Position numbers and translations under genes: made by a program
In this document: one piece after another, positions 16,413 through 25,993 of the stretch
Numbering within the stretch: the first letter of the stretch is position 1
Layout: every line of letters starts with the position of its first letter
The notes under the pieces: model-generated
Database searches by the model: none
What the model was told of the DNA's origin: nothing
What the model saw: the letters and a program-made list of their open reading frames with translations, nothing else
Assembly: GCF_014201825.1 (NCBI RefSeq)
Contig: NZ_JACHFJ010000010.1
Coordinates: 1-64,000, forward strand
Origin: Acidocella aromatica
GTDB taxonomy: Bacteria; Pseudomonadota; Alphaproteobacteria; Acetobacterales; Acetobacteraceae
Direction of reading: 5' to 3'
Length of the DNA: 64,000 nt

Positions 16413-18151
16413 GTCCGGTACTGGAGATACGCAACCTCAACGTGGCCCTGCCGCGCGGAGGAGCGGGCAAGGTTTCCGTTCTTGACCACTTCAGCCTTAC
16501 CGTAGCCCCCGGCGAGATGCTGTGTCTGGTGGGCGAGAGCGGCTCGGGCAAGACCATTGCCGCGCTCTCCATCATGCGACTTCTGCCGCCCGGAGCGGAG
16601 CTTACGGGAGAGATACGGCTCGGCGGGCAGGATCTGGCCCAGGCCAGCGAGGCCGAAATGCGCCGCGTGCGGGGTAAGCGCATCGGCATGGTGTTCCAGA
16701 ACACGCTCGCGGCGCTCAACCCCACCCAGACCGTGGCGGCGCAGGTCGGCGAAGCCTGGCGCGTGCATGAGGGCGGCTCCGCCAGGGCCGCCAGAGCACG
16801 GGCGCTGGAGCTGCTGGGGGAGGTCGGCATCCCCACCCCTGCCGCGCGGCTGGACGACTACCCGCACCAGTTTTCCGGTGGCCAGCGCCAGCGCGTGATG
16901 ATCGCCTTGGCGCTGGCCTGCTCGCCGCAACTGCTTATCGCCGACGAACCGACCACAGGGCTGGACCCGCTGGTGGCGACGCAGATCATGGCGCTGATCG
17001 CGCGGCTGCGGCGGGAGCGCAACATGGCGGTGCTGTTCGTCACGCATGATCTCTCGGTGGTGCGCGACCATGCCGATGCCATTCATGTGCTCTATGCCGG
17101 GCGCAGCGTGGAGTGGGGCCCAGCAAAAAATTTCTTCATCCAGCCCCGCCACCCATATAGCGAGGCGCTGCTCGGTGCGGTGCCCAGGCTGGGAACAGCG
17201 CGGCTGCAAACCATCCCCGGCGCGCTGCCGGAGCCCGAAACCCGCCCGCCGGGCTGCCGCTTCGCTCCGCGCTGCGGCTATGTCCAGCCCAATTGCTGGC
17301 CGGACTATCCCCCATCCTCGTGCGCAGGCGATACGGAAACCGCCTGCCTTTACCCGCTCGGCACCACTACGCACCAAGCCGAAGCCAGCGCGGCACCGCC
17401 CAGCGGCAGAAGTTTCCCGCTCCAGCTTGAGGCGCGCTCCCTCACCGTGCGGTATTCCAACCGTCTTGCGCTTTCGGATGTCAGCTTCAGCCTCGGGCGC
17501 GGCGAGTGCCTGGGCATTGTCGGCGCCAGCGGCTCGGGCAAATCCTCTCTGGGCCGGGCGATTTTGCAGATGCAGCCCTATGGCGGGCAGGTCATGCTGA
17601 ACGGTCAGGATTTCAGTGTATTACGGGGCGCGGCGAAACGGGACGCCCGGCGCAGGCTGCAAGTGGTGTTCCAGGACCCGCGTGAATCCATGAACCCGCG
17701 CATGCGCGTGAGTGAGGTCATCGCCGAGCCGCTGGCGCTGCAAGGCGAAAACGACACCACAGCCCGCGTGGCGGAGCTGCTCACCAGCGTGGGCCTGAGC
17801 CCTGACATGGCAACACGGCTCCCCGCCACGCTCTCGGGCGGGCAAGCGCAGCGCGTGGCCATCGCGCGCGCACTGGCGGCAAACCCCGAGCTGATCGTGC
17901 TGGACGAGCCAACCTCGGCGCTGGATGTCTCCACCCAGGCGATGCTTCTGAACCTGCTAAAAGACCTCGCGGCACAGCACGGGCTCTCCTACCTCCTCAT
18001 CAGCCATGATTTCGCGGTGGTCAGCTACATGGCGGACCGCATCGCGGTGCTGAAGGAGGGCCAGATCGTCGAGCTGGCGGAAACCGCCAAGCTGATCGCC
18101 AACCCCGGCGATGACTATACCGCGTCGCTGATCGGCGCGGCGAGGCCATGA
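16409..18151 (+). CDS. Fused DppD-DppF ABC transporter ATPase
   Basis: The protein has 580 aa with two complete ATPase domains in tandem. Domain 1 (residues 1 to about 270) has Walker A GESGSGKT, signature FSGGQRQR and Walker B LLIADEPT. Domain 2 (about 330-580) has Walker A GASGSGKS, signature LSGGQAQR and Walker B LIVLDEPT. Between them is the cysteine-containing oligopeptide/dipeptide C-terminal motif (GCRFAPRCGYVQPNCW). One polypeptide therefore replaces separate DppD and DppF. The start is GTG at 16409, overlapping the permease stop. Its stop overlaps the GT87 gene by ATGA. Confidence 0.92.
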   Translation: MSPVLEIRNLNVALPRGGAGKVSVLDHFSLTVAPGEMLCLVGESGSGKTIAALSIMRLLPPGAELTGEIRLGGQDLAQASEAEMRRVRGKRIGMVFQNTLAALNPTQTVAAQVGEAWRVHEGGSARAARARALELLGEVGIPTPAARLDDYPHQFSGGQRQRVMIALALACSPQLLIADEPTTGLDPLVATQIMALIARLRRERNMAVLFVTHDLSVVRDHADAIHVLYAGRSVEWGPAKNFFIQPRHPYSEALLGAVPRLGTARLQTIPGALPEPETRPPGCRFAPRCGYVQPNCWPDYPPSSCAGDTETACLYPLGTTTHQAEASAAPPSGRSFPLQLEARSLTVRYSNRLALSDVSFSLGRGECLGIVGASGSGKSSLGRAILQMQPYGGQVMLNGQDFSVLRGAAKRDARRRLQVVFQDPRESMNPRMRVSEVIAEPLALQGENDTTARVAELLTSVGLSPDMATRLPATLSGGQAQRVAIARALAANPELIVLDEPTSALDVSTQAMLLNLLKDLAAQHGLSYLLISHDFAVVSYMADRIAVLKEGQIVELAETAKLIANPGDDYTASLIGAARP

Positions 18152-19341
18152 GCCACCGCCTGGCCTGGGCCGCCACCGCCCTGGCGATGTTGGCGGGGAG
18201 CGGGTTGTTTCTGCTGGGGCTCTGGGCGCAAGGCTGGCGGCTGTGGTTGTATCTGCGCCACGGGCTGGGCTTTGCCGACCCATTCTGCACCACCGGCTAT
18301 TGCGATTACTCCATGTTCTGGCTGGCGGGCATCTTCGCGCGGCATGGCCAGGCGGGGCTTCTCTACGACCATGCGCTCTACGCCGCTCTGGCCGCACAGC
18401 TTCTGCCCTACAAGACCGGCTGGTGGCCCTTTGTCTACCCGCCCACCATCCTGCTCCCAGCCTCGCTCATCTCCGTTTTGCCGCTGGCGGCGGGCTATTA
18501 CCTCGTATCGCTGTTATTGCTGCTGACCTCCGCCGCGCTTCTGCGCCGGGCCGGGATCCCAGGCTGGTGCATCGGCGCCGGGCTAATCTCCTTCCCCGCC
18601 ATGTGGAACCTCTATCTCGGCCAGTTCGGGCTGCTCTGCGGCGCGCTGCTCGTGTTCAGCCTCTCCCGGCTGCGGACGCAGCCTGTGCTGAGCGGCGCGG
18701 CATTGTCGCTGCTGGCAATCAAACCGCAATACGCGCTGCTGGTGCCGGTGGCGGTGCTGGCGGCGCGGCAATGGCGGGCCGTGGCCGCGGGGGCTGTGGG
18801 CGTTGTGGCGCTGCTCGGGCTCGGCTGGGCGCTAGGGGGCGGCGCGATGTTCACCGCCTATCTCGGCCCCGGTCACACCGCCATGCATGCGCTGCTAACC
18901 CAGCCCCCCTCGGCGCAGGGCTATCAGGCCATGGGCAGCTCGGTGTTCTGGCTGCTGCGTGGACTGCATTTGGGCGTTGCCGCCGCTTATCTCGGGCAGG
19001 GCCTCGTCTCCGCTGCGTGCGTATTGCTGGTCTGGCGGCACTGGCGGGAGGGCGAAGTCCCGCTTGCCGCCACGACATTCTGCACGCTGCTTGCCAGCCC
19101 TTATGGCTTTACCGACGATCTGGCGATCTACGCCGTGCTGTTGCCCACCTTGGCGCGGCGGGAGACGCCCTGGCGCAACGCCGCCCTGGCTTGGTTATGG
19201 GTACTGCCCGCCTTCGCGCCGAAACTCTTCGCGTATACCGGCGCGCTGATTACCCCGCTGCTGCTGCTCGCCGGGCTCGCCTTAAGCTTTACGCAGCAAA
19301 AACAGCCCCTGCTCGCCAAACAAATTCGCCAGCTTGCGTGA
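18148..19341 (+). CDS. GT87-type (DUF2029) membrane glycosyltransferase
   Basis: The protein has 397 aa and about 10 transmembrane segments. The early periplasmic loop DYSMFWLAG and the WWPFVYPPTILL stretch match the DUF2029/GT87 family, which includes polyprenyl-phosphate-mannose-dependent mannosyltransferases. Acceptor and sugar are unknown. It is the last gene of the hemC-led run (ATGA overlap with the ABC ATPase), and its final 60 nt overlap the 3' end of convergent metW. No dedicated polyprenyl-phosphate sugar synthase is nearby. Confidence 0.72.
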   Translation: MSHRLAWAATALAMLAGSGLFLLGLWAQGWRLWLYLRHGLGFADPFCTTGYCDYSMFWLAGIFARHGQAGLLYDHALYAALAAQLLPYKTGWWPFVYPPTILLPASLISVLPLAAGYYLVSLLLLLTSAALLRRAGIPGWCIGAGLISFPAMWNLYLGQFGLLCGALLVFSLSRLRTQPVLSGAALSLLAIKPQYALLVPVAVLAARQWRAVAAGAVGVVALLGLGWALGGGAMFTAYLGPGHTAMHALLTQPPSAQGYQAMGSSVFWLLRGLHLGVAAAYLGQGLVSAACVLLVWRHWREGEVPLAATTFCTLLASPYGFTDDLAIYAVLLPTLARRETPWRNAALAWLWVLPAFAPKLFAYTGALITPLLLLAGLALSFTQQKQPLLAKQIRQLA

Positions 19342-19899
19342 ACGCCGCCACGGCGTGCGCGCCCCCTCCTCATCCGCCGCCAGCCAATCCTCGACGATAT
19401 AGCCATCCTTGTCGCACAAGGCGAAGAAATCGCTGATCGTGCAGGGGTGGATATTCGGCGTTTCGTACCACATGCGGTTCCAACCCGCGGTCATCGGCAT
19501 GCGGCCATTCAGCAGCAATTGCAGCCGCAGCGTCCAATGCCCGAAATTCGGAAAGCTGACGATGGCATGCGTGCCGATGCGCAGCATCTGGGCCAGAACC
19601 TCGCGCGGCTTCTCCACCGCCTGCAGCGTGCGCGAGAGGATGACATAGTCAAACGCGCCGTCAGGATAGGTAACAAGCTCGGTATCCGCGTCGCCCTGCA
19701 TCACCGGCATGCCATGCGCCACGGCGCGCTGCACCTCTTGCATATCCAGCTCGATGCCGCGCGCGTCGCAGCCCTTCTCACGGTACAGATGGTCGATAAG
19801 CGTGCCGTCGGCGCAGCCGATATCCAGCACGCGCGAACCCGGCGCCACCAGATCGGCGATCAGCTTGAGATCGACACGGATCTTGCGCGGCCTGCTCAT
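19282..19899 (-). CDS. metW: Methionine biosynthesis protein MetW
   Basis: The protein has 205 aa with a class I SAM-methyltransferase-like fold: [15 protein letters not shown] (motif I), [20 protein letters not shown] and [13 protein letters not shown]. The MetW-specific stretch [20 protein letters not shown] is present. MetW pairs with MetX in many proteobacteria and appears to be needed for full homoserine acetylation. The start ATG overlaps the metX stop (ATGA). The 3' 60 nt overlap the GT87 gene on the opposite strand. Confidence 0.95.
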   Translation of the reverse strand: MSRPRKIRVDLKLIADLVAPGSRVLDIGCADGTLIDHLYREKGCDARGIELDMQEVQRAVAHGMPVMQGDADTELVTYPDGAFDYVILSRTLQAVEKPREVLAQMLRIGTHAIVSFPNFGHWTLRLQLLLNGRMPMTAGWNRMWYETPNIHPCTISDFFALCDKDGYIVEDWLAADEEGARTPWRRSRKLANLFGEQGLFLLRKA

Positions 19900-21038
19900 G
19901 CCAACCCCGCATGCTCGGCGCAGCCAGCGAGAAAGCCGCGCAACGTGTTATGGAAATCCGGTTCGTCGAGCAGGAAGGCGTCATGCCCCTTGTCCGACTG
20001 CACTTCTACGAAGGAGACATTGGCCGCGACATGGTTGAGCGCGCGGGCGATGGCGCGCGACTGTGCTGTGGGAAACAGCCAGTCGGACGAGAAAGAGACG
20101 AGCAGGAAGCGCGTCTTGGTGCCCTTGAAGGCATCGCCCAGCACGCCGTGATGGTCCGCCGCCAGATCGAACAGATCCATCGCGCGGGTGATGGTGAGGT
20201 AGGAATTCGCGTCGAACCGCTGCACGAAGCTGGAGCCCTGGTATTGCAGGTAGCTCTCCACCGCGAACTGGTCGCCCAGCGCCGAGAGCCCCTCGGCATG
20301 TTGCAGCTTGCGGCCGAATTTGCGGGTCAGCGCGACCTCGGAGACGTAGGTGATATGCGCAGTCATGCGCGCCACGGCGAGGCCCCGCTCGGGACGCACG
20401 CCCTCGCCCCAGTACCGTCCGCCATAAAAGAATGGGTCGGCGGCGATGGCCTGACGGCCGATCTCGTGGAAGGCGATGTTCTGCGCCGAGTGGTAGGAGG
20501 CGGTGGCGACAGGCACGGCGGCGAACACCGCCTCGGGGTACAGCGTGGCCCAGGCCAGCACCTGCATGCCGCCCATCGAGCCACCGACCACCGCGAACAG
20601 CCGGGTGATGCCGAACGAATCCACCAGCAACTTCTGCGCGCGCACCATGTCCTGGATCGTCACCTGCGGAAAATCCGTGCCCCAGGGCTGGCCGGAGTCA
20701 TTGGGATGCGGGCTGCGCGGCCCGGTGGAGCCCATGCAGCCACCCAGCACGTTGGCGCAAATGACGAAATATTTGTGCGTATCCACCGGCTTGCCTGGGC
20801 CGACCAGATACTCCCACCAACCGGGCTTGCCGGTCTCCGGGTTACGTTCGGCCACGTATTGGTCGCCGGTCAGGGCATGGCAGATCAGGATGGCGTTGCT
20901 CTTCTCCGCATTGAGCGTGCCATAGGTACGGTAGGCCACGGTCACGGCGGGTAAATGCTGGCCACAATCCAGCGCCAGACCTTGGGAAAAGGTCACGCTC
21001 TGGTGCTGCGTTTCCGGAAAAGCGGGGTTCTGGTCCAT
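19896..21038 (-). CDS. metX: Homoserine O-acetyltransferase
   Basis: The protein has 380 aa from ATG at 21038. It transfers acetyl from acetyl-CoA to homoserine, the first committed step of methionine synthesis. The alpha/beta-hydrolase nucleophile elbow [13 protein letters not shown] is visible, and [15 protein letters not shown]-like sequence ([15 protein letters not shown]) and the catalytic histidine region [10 protein letters not shown] are intact. GAGGGCG lies 5 nt upstream of the chosen start. ATG at 21053 is the alternative. It overlaps metW and is divergent from the chorismate mutase gene across 110 nt, where no SAM-II riboswitch core was seen. Confidence 0.96.
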   Translation of the reverse strand: MDQNPAFPETQHQSVTFSQGLALDCGQHLPAVTVAYRTYGTLNAEKSNAILICHALTGDQYVAERNPETGKPGWWEYLVGPGKPVDTHKYFVICANVLGGCMGSTGPRSPHPNDSGQPWGTDFPQVTIQDMVRAQKLLVDSFGITRLFAVVGGSMGGMQVLAWATLYPEAVFAAVPVATASYHSAQNIAFHEIGRQAIAADPFFYGGRYWGEGVRPERGLAVARMTAHITYVSEVALTRKFGRKLQHAEGLSALGDQFAVESYLQYQGSSFVQRFDANSYLTITRAMDLFDLAADHHGVLGDAFKGTKTRFLLVSFSSDWLFPTAQSRAIARALNHVAANVSFVEVQSDKGHDAFLLDEPDFHNTLRGFLAGCAEHAGLA

Positions 21039-21148
21039 GGTACGCCCTCGCATATGCGCTGAGCGCCCCTGCCACGCAACCCTGCGGACACGCCGATTCC
21101 ACGGGCTGGCTTGGCGGCCCTCGCGCAATTGGGTAACAGAAACCGGCG

Positions 21149-22012
21149 ATGACCCAGTCCCTCCCCCAGAATACCCGCCTTGCCGAATTGCGCGCCCAGC
21201 TCGACACGCTGGACGACCAGATTCACGACCTGCTGATGCAGCGGGCGCGCGTCGTGGAATCCGTGGCCTCCGACGGGGGCAAGAAAGGCACCAAGATTCG
21301 CCCGGGGCGCGAGGCGATCATCCTGCGCCGCCTTCTGGCACGCCATTCCGGCGCCCTGCCGCGCCAGGCAATCATCCGCTTCTGGCGCGAGCTGTTCGGG
21401 GCCGCTCTGATCATCGAGGGCGGGCAGACCATGGCGGTGTGCGACGGCGAGGGCGGCGAGACCCGCCTTGCTCTGGCGCGCGAGCATTTCGGCCCGCTCA
21501 CCCCGGTGCGCCGCCACGCCAACCCGGCCCAGACCATGTCGGACCTCACGCGCGAGGGCGGGGCGCAACTCGCGGTGCTGCCACCGCTGGCCGAGGACGA
21601 TGAAGCCCATGGCGGCTGGTGGCCCCTGCTCACCGGCACCGGATCGCAGCGCCTCTACGTCATCGCCAGAATTCCGTTCTGGACGAAGCGGGCCGAGGGC
21701 CTGCCGGTGGGCGACGCCTATGTGGTGGCCGCCGTGCCGCCCGATGCCAGTGGCAACGACCGCGGGCTGATCGCCCTGCAATTCCCCGCCGATACTTCCC
21801 GCACGCGGATGATGGCCCTGGTGAAGGAAGCCGGCTTCGAGCCCGGCGCGCTCTGGGTGCGCCGCCTGCCGGGCGATACCCGGCTGCATGCGCTCGTCGA
21901 GGTGGCGGGGCTGGTGGAGGATGCCGACCCGCGCCTCGCCACCATCGCCGGGCTGGACGCGCCGCCCGTGGTGATCGGCGGCTTTGCCGTGCCGCTGGGA
22001 GAAACCGCATGA
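21149..22012 (+). CDS. Chorismate mutase (AroQ type) with a C-terminal extension
   Basis: The protein has 287 aa. Residues 8 to about 95 form an AroQ-class chorismate mutase helix bundle ([32 protein letters not shown]-like [17 protein letters not shown]), which turns chorismate into prephenate. The remaining 190 residues resemble a prephenate-dehydratase-like segment that lacks recognisable dehydratase motifs ([34 protein letters not shown]), then an ACT-like tail ([14 protein letters not shown]). I would not call it a dehydratase. It overlaps hisC (ATGA), with tyrA next, so this is the phenylalanine/tyrosine branch. Confidence 0.75.
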   Translation: MTQSLPQNTRLAELRAQLDTLDDQIHDLLMQRARVVESVASDGGKKGTKIRPGREAIILRRLLARHSGALPRQAIIRFWRELFGAALIIEGGQTMAVCDGEGGETRLALAREHFGPLTPVRRHANPAQTMSDLTREGGAQLAVLPPLAEDDEAHGGWWPLLTGTGSQRLYVIARIPFWTKRAEGLPVGDAYVVAAVPPDASGNDRGLIALQFPADTSRTRMMALVKEAGFEPGALWVRRLPGDTRLHALVEVAGLVEDADPRLATIAGLDAPPVVIGGFAVPLGETA

Positions 22013-23097
22013 GCCGCACCCCCGCCGCGCGCCCCGAAGTTTTTTCCGTCGCCCCGTATGTTGGCGGCGAATCCAAGCTGCCGGGGGTGGAAAAGCCGCT
22101 GAAGCTCTCCTCCAACGAGGGCGCGTTCGGTCCCCCGCCCAGCGCCATTACGGCCATGGCCGAGGCGGCCGCCAACATGCACCGCTACCCGGACGGCTCC
22201 TCCGCCGCCCTGCGCCATGAGATCGGCGCCAAGTTCGGGCTGGATCCGGCGCGCATCGTCTGCGGCAATGGGTCGGACGAGCTGCTGGTCCTGCTTATCC
22301 AATCCTATGGCGGGCCGGGCACCGAGCTGATCATGAGCGAGCACGGCTTCTCGGTGTACGAGATCGCGGGCAAGATCGCGGGCTGCACGGTGAAGAAGGC
22401 GCCCGAGACCAACCTCACCACCGATGTCGACGCCATGCTGGCCCTCGTCACTCCGGCCACGCGCATGGTGTTTCTCGCCAACCCCAACAACCCCACCGGC
22501 ACACTGCTGCCGCAAAGCGAGATGCTGCGCCTGCGCGAGAACCTGCCCGCCGATGTGCTGCTGGTAATCGACGCCGCGTACTCCGAGTACGTGGACCGCC
22601 CGGATTACGACCCCGGCGTGGCCCTGGTGGATGCCGGGGAGAACACGGTGATGACCCGCACCTTCTCCAAGATCTTCGGCATGGGCGGGGCGCGGCTCGG
22701 CTGGGCCTATGCGCCGCCCGCCATCGCCGACGTGCTGAACCGCGTGCGCCCGCCTTTCCCCGTGAACAACTTCGCCGCCGCCGCCGGCATCGCCGCCCTA
22801 CGCGAGCCGGGCTGGCTGGAGCGTGGCCGCGCGCACAATACCCAGGCCAAGCGCCGCCTCGCGGAACGGCTGACGCAGACCGGGCTGACCGTTTACCCCT
22901 CCGAGGCCAATTTCATCCTGGTGGATTTCGGCACCGAGGACCACGCCATCGCCGCCGATGAGCATTTGCGCGCCCAGGGCATCATCGTGCGCCGGGTGAA
23001 ATCCTACGGCCTGCCGCAATGCCTGCGCATCACCATCGGCACGGATGACGAGTGCAACCGCGTGGCCACCGCCATGGCGGAGTTCCGCCGTGGCTGA
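22009..23097 (+). CDS. hisC: Histidinol-phosphate / aromatic aminotransferase
   Basis: The protein has 362 aa and is a class II PLP aminotransferase. It has [15 protein letters not shown] and NPNNPTGT, and the Schiff-base lysine is in [20 protein letters not shown]. HisC converts imidazole acetol phosphate to histidinol phosphate. In organisms where it sits between chorismate mutase and tyrA it commonly also transaminates prephenate, phenylpyruvate or hydroxyphenylpyruvate, so a dual role is likely here. Start ATG at 22009 overlaps the upstream stop (ATGA). Confidence 0.93.
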   Translation: MSRTPAARPEVFSVAPYVGGESKLPGVEKPLKLSSNEGAFGPPPSAITAMAEAAANMHRYPDGSSAALRHEIGAKFGLDPARIVCGNGSDELLVLLIQSYGGPGTELIMSEHGFSVYEIAGKIAGCTVKKAPETNLTTDVDAMLALVTPATRMVFLANPNNPTGTLLPQSEMLRLRENLPADVLLVIDAAYSEYVDRPDYDPGVALVDAGENTVMTRTFSKIFGMGGARLGWAYAPPAIADVLNRVRPPFPVNNFAAAAGIAALREPGWLERGRAHNTQAKRRLAERLTQTGLTVYPSEANFILVDFGTEDHAIAADEHLRAQGIIVRRVKSYGLPQCLRITIGTDDECNRVATAMAEFRRG

Positions 23098-23977
23098 GCC
23101 CCTGTTCCACCGCCTGGTGCTGATCGGCATCGGCCATATCGGCAGCTCCATCGCCCGCGCGTTGCACCATGCCCCCGGCACGGTGGAGCGGCTAGTCATC
23201 TGCGACGCCAGCCCCGCGCATCTTGCCCGCGCCAAGGAGCTGGAGCTGGGCGATGAATACGTGGCCGACCCGGCGGAAGCCGTGGCAGGGGCGGATGGCG
23301 TCATCCTCTGCACCCCGGTCGGCAGCTTCGCCGCCATCGCCGAGGGCATTGCCCCGCACCTCGCACCGGGCTGCGTCCTCTCGGATGTTGGCTCCACCAA
23401 GCAATCGGTGATCCGAGATGTTGGCCCGCATGTGCCGGAAGGCGTGCATTTCGTACCCGCCCACCCGCTGGCCGGCACCGAGTTCTCAGGCCCCGATGCT
23501 GGCTTGGCGGATCTGTTCAAGGGCCGTTGGTGCCTGATCTCCCTGCCCGAGGGCGCGGATGAAGATGCGGTGGAGAAGATCGAGTCGCTCTGGGCGGCGC
23601 TCGGCGCGCGCACGGCGCGGATGACGGCGGCGCATCACGACCGCGTCATCGCCATCGTCAGCCATCTGCCGCATCTCATCGCCTTCACCATCTGCGGCAC
23701 GGCGGATGATCTGGCCGATGAAACCCGCGAGGAAGTGCTGCAATTCGCCGCCTCCGGCTTCCGCGACTTCACGCGCATCGCGGCATCGGACCCGGTGATG
23801 TGGCGCGACATCTTCATCAACAACAAGGACGCGCTGCTGGAGATGTTCGCCCGCTTCTCCGAGGACGCGCAGAGCATGGCCCGCGCGGTACGCTGGGGCG
23901 ATACCGGTTATATCGAGGACCGGATCAACCGCAGCCGGAAGATTCGCAAGAGCCTCATCGACATCAAGCAGGCATAA
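23090..23977 (+). CDS. tyrA: Prephenate/arogenate dehydrogenase
   Basis: The protein has 295 aa. The NAD-binding motif [13 protein letters not shown] lies near the N-terminus, followed by [27 protein letters not shown], the conserved [16 protein letters not shown] and [17 protein letters not shown]. It oxidatively decarboxylates prephenate (or arogenate) for tyrosine synthesis. The start is GTG at 23090, eight nt before the end of hisC; no in-frame ATG precedes the core except one deep inside hisC. No ACT domain is present. glmU follows after 15 nt. Confidence 0.94.
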   Translation: MAEPLFHRLVLIGIGHIGSSIARALHHAPGTVERLVICDASPAHLARAKELELGDEYVADPAEAVAGADGVILCTPVGSFAAIAEGIAPHLAPGCVLSDVGSTKQSVIRDVGPHVPEGVHFVPAHPLAGTEFSGPDAGLADLFKGRWCLISLPEGADEDAVEKIESLWAALGARTARMTAAHHDRVIAIVSHLPHLIAFTICGTADDLADETREEVLQFAASGFRDFTRIAASDPVMWRDIFINNKDALLEMFARFSEDAQSMARAVRWGDTGYIEDRINRSRKIRKSLIDIKQA

Positions 23978-23992
23978 GGCAGGAGCAAACCC

Positions 23993-25276
23993 ATGCAGAG
24001 CACGGCGGTCATCATCGCGGCGGGGCTCGGCACCCGCATGAAATCGGCGCTGCCCAAGGCTGTGCACAAGATCGCGGGGCGCGAGATGCTGGCGCATATC
24101 ATCGGCGCCGCGCAGCAGGTGTTCGAGCGAATTACTGTGGTCATCGGGCCGGATATGCCCTCGCTGGAAAAGATCGCCGCCCCGCATGAGGTGGTGGTGC
24201 AGCACGAGCGCCTGGGCACCGCCCACGCCACCCGCCAAGCGGAAAAGAACTTCGGCGAGGGCCCGGTGGCGGTGTTCTATGCCGACAACCCGCTGGTCTC
24301 GGTAGAGACGATGCGCGCCTTGCTCGCCCGACTGGATGCGGGCGATGCGGGGCTGGTGCTGCTGGGCATGACCCCGCCGGAGCCGGGCAAATATGGCCGC
24401 CTCGTGCTTGAGGGCGGATATGTCTCGCGCATTGTGGAATATGCCGACGCCAGCGAGGAAGAGCGCGCCATCCGCCTGTGCAATGCGGGCGGAATGATCG
24501 CGCGCGGGACCGATATGCGCGACTGGCTGGCAGAGGTCGGCAACGCCAACGCCAAGGGCGAATATTACCTCACCGACATCGTCGCCATCGCCCGCGCCCA
24601 GGGCGTGAACGTGGCGGCGCTCGATGCACCCTACGAGGAATGCATGGGCGTAAACTCCCGCGCCGAGCTGGCCCAGGCCGAGGCTGTGTTCCAGTCTCGC
24701 GCCCGCGAGGCCGCCATGGCCGCCGGGGTGGGCATGCAGGCGCCGGAAACAGTGTTCCTGGCCGCCGATACCGTGCTGGGCGAGGATGTGCTGATCGGCC
24801 CGCACGTGGTGTTCGGCCCCGGGGTGGTCGTGGAGTCCGGCGTGGAGATCAAGGCGTTCTCGCATCTCGAAGGCTGCGTGGTGCGCGCGGGCGCGATCAT
24901 CGGGCCTTATGCTCGCCTGCGTCCGGGGGCGGATGTGGGCGAAGGCGCTCATGTTGGCAATTTCGTCGAGCTGAAGGCGGCCACGCTGGGCAAGGGCGCT
25001 AAGGCCAACCACCTCACCTATATCGGCGATGCCGAGATCGGCGCGGGCACCAATATCGGCGCGGGCACCATCACCTGCAATTACGACGGCAAGAACAAGC
25101 ACCGTACGGTGATCGGCGAGAAAGCTTTCATAGGCTCCAACACCTCGCTAGTGGCCCCGGTGCGGGTGGGCGCTGGCGCTCTGGTGGGGGCGGGTTCCGT
25201 GATTACCAAGGACGTGCCGGATGGCAATCTGGCTATTGCCCGCGGACGGCAGACCAATCTGGAGCGGAAGCGCTGA
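23993..25276 (+). CDS. glmU: Bifunctional GlcNAc-1-P uridyltransferase / GlcN-1-P acetyltransferase
   Basis: The protein has 427 aa. It makes UDP-GlcNAc for peptidoglycan and LPS in two steps. The N-terminal pyrophosphorylase starts AVIIAAGLGTRMKSALPKAVH with HERLGTAHATRQAE and YADNPLVSVETM (the usual YGD is YAD here). The C-terminal left-handed beta-helix acetyltransferase shows ARLRPGADVGEGAHVGNFVE, KANHLTYIGDAEIG and GAGTITCNYDGKNKH. It is slightly shorter than the E. coli enzyme at the C-terminus, ending soon after AIARGRQTNLERKR. A strong hairpin covers its stop codon. Confidence 0.95.
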   Translation: MQSTAVIIAAGLGTRMKSALPKAVHKIAGREMLAHIIGAAQQVFERITVVIGPDMPSLEKIAAPHEVVVQHERLGTAHATRQAEKNFGEGPVAVFYADNPLVSVETMRALLARLDAGDAGLVLLGMTPPEPGKYGRLVLEGGYVSRIVEYADASEEERAIRLCNAGGMIARGTDMRDWLAEVGNANAKGEYYLTDIVAIARAQGVNVAALDAPYEECMGVNSRAELAQAEAVFQSRAREAAMAAGVGMQAPETVFLAADTVLGEDVLIGPHVVFGPGVVVESGVEIKAFSHLEGCVVRAGAIIGPYARLRPGADVGEGAHVGNFVELKAATLGKGAKANHLTYIGDAEIGAGTNIGAGTITCNYDGKNKHRTVIGEKAFIGSNTSLVAPVRVGAGALVGAGSVITKDVPDGNLAIARGRQTNLERKR

Positions 25277-25291
25277 ACAAGCGCTTCCGCT
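25263..25291. terminator. 12-bp perfect hairpin over the glmU stop, between convergent genes
   Basis: AGCGGAAGCGCT (25263-25274) and AGCGCTTCCGCT (25280-25291) pair perfectly over 12 bp with a 5-nt loop. The glmU stop codon lies at the end of the first arm, and the convergent zinc-ribbon gene stops at 25295. No T-run follows on either strand, so it may stall or protect transcripts rather than act as a classic intrinsic terminator. Confidence 0.5.
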
Positions 25292-25294
25292 AAC

Positions 25295-25864
25295 TTACAT
25301 TCCCAGGAGCGCGAACAGCCCTGCGGTGGCCGGAATCAGATCCACAACGGCGCGGTGCTCCAGCAGCGCCAGCCCGAACAGAAACAGCAGCACCAAGATG
25401 GCAAGGAACACCGGGCTGGTGATGCGAATCTTGGGCGGCGGCGGCGGCTCGGGCTCTAACTCAATGGCCTTGTTCCGCGCGGCGATCACAAGGTCGTAGA
25501 AACCATCATGCTCATCCGGGGTCGTGCCCGGATCGGTGCCCAACACATGACCCTCGAACTGCGTGTCCGCCGGAGGGGCGTCCTCAGCCTCGGCATAAGC
25601 GGGCTGCTCGAACGCCACCGGCGCGTGATGCTCGGCTGCATGGTGGGAGCGCTGCTCGGGGCTCAACAGAAACTGGTTGACCGCCCCGCCGGACTGAGGC
25701 GCGGGCGTGGCGGGAGCGGCCTGTACAACGCTCTCCTCCTCGCCGGATGGCCCGGCACGCCACTGGTTCCCGCACTGGACACAGCGCAGCTTACGCGGAC
25801 GCCCGCCAAATACGGAATCGGGCACTTCATACGAGGTCGAGCAATTGGGGCAGATAATCTGCAT
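25295..25864 (-). CDS. MJ0042-type zinc-ribbon membrane protein
   Basis: The protein has 189 aa. The N-terminus has a zinc ribbon with two CxxC pairs (IICPNCSTSYEVP and LRCVQCGNQWRAG), followed by a Pro/Ala-rich linker (about 50-140) and one transmembrane segment (about 152-170, SPVFLAILVLLFLFGLALL). This family is recognised by the ribbon alone and its role is unknown. ATG at 25864 gives MQIICPNC; an in-frame ATG five codons upstream is an alternative. It is divergent from ftsE across 129 nt, an arrangement that suggests shared envelope context but no defined function. Confidence 0.7.
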   Translation of the reverse strand: MQIICPNCSTSYEVPDSVFGGRPRKLRCVQCGNQWRAGPSGEEESVVQAAPATPAPQSGGAVNQFLLSPEQRSHHAAEHHAPVAFEQPAYAEAEDAPPADTQFEGHVLGTDPGTTPDEHDGFYDLVIAARNKAIELEPEPPPPPKIRITSPVFLAILVLLFLFGLALLEHRAVVDLIPATAGLFALLGM

Positions 25865-25993
25865 GTCGCGTCCAGACATGCCAGTTTTGGCTGAATCGCG
25901 CAACAACGCCACGCTGTCGCTTGAAAATATTAACCAAACGCTCCGCCGCTCTCTTGCCCCCACCCGCCCCGGCGCGGCACAAACGCAAGCAGG

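Noticed and set aside
21039-21148. SAM-II riboswitch upstream of metX
   Set aside because: Such elements are common before metX/metA in Alphaproteobacteria, but neither the conserved core nor the pseudoknot pattern could be found in the 110-nt gap.
21149-22012. Calling the chorismate mutase gene a full PheA (mutase-dehydratase)
   Set aside because: No catalytic dehydratase motif is visible in the central region, so only the mutase domain can be supported.
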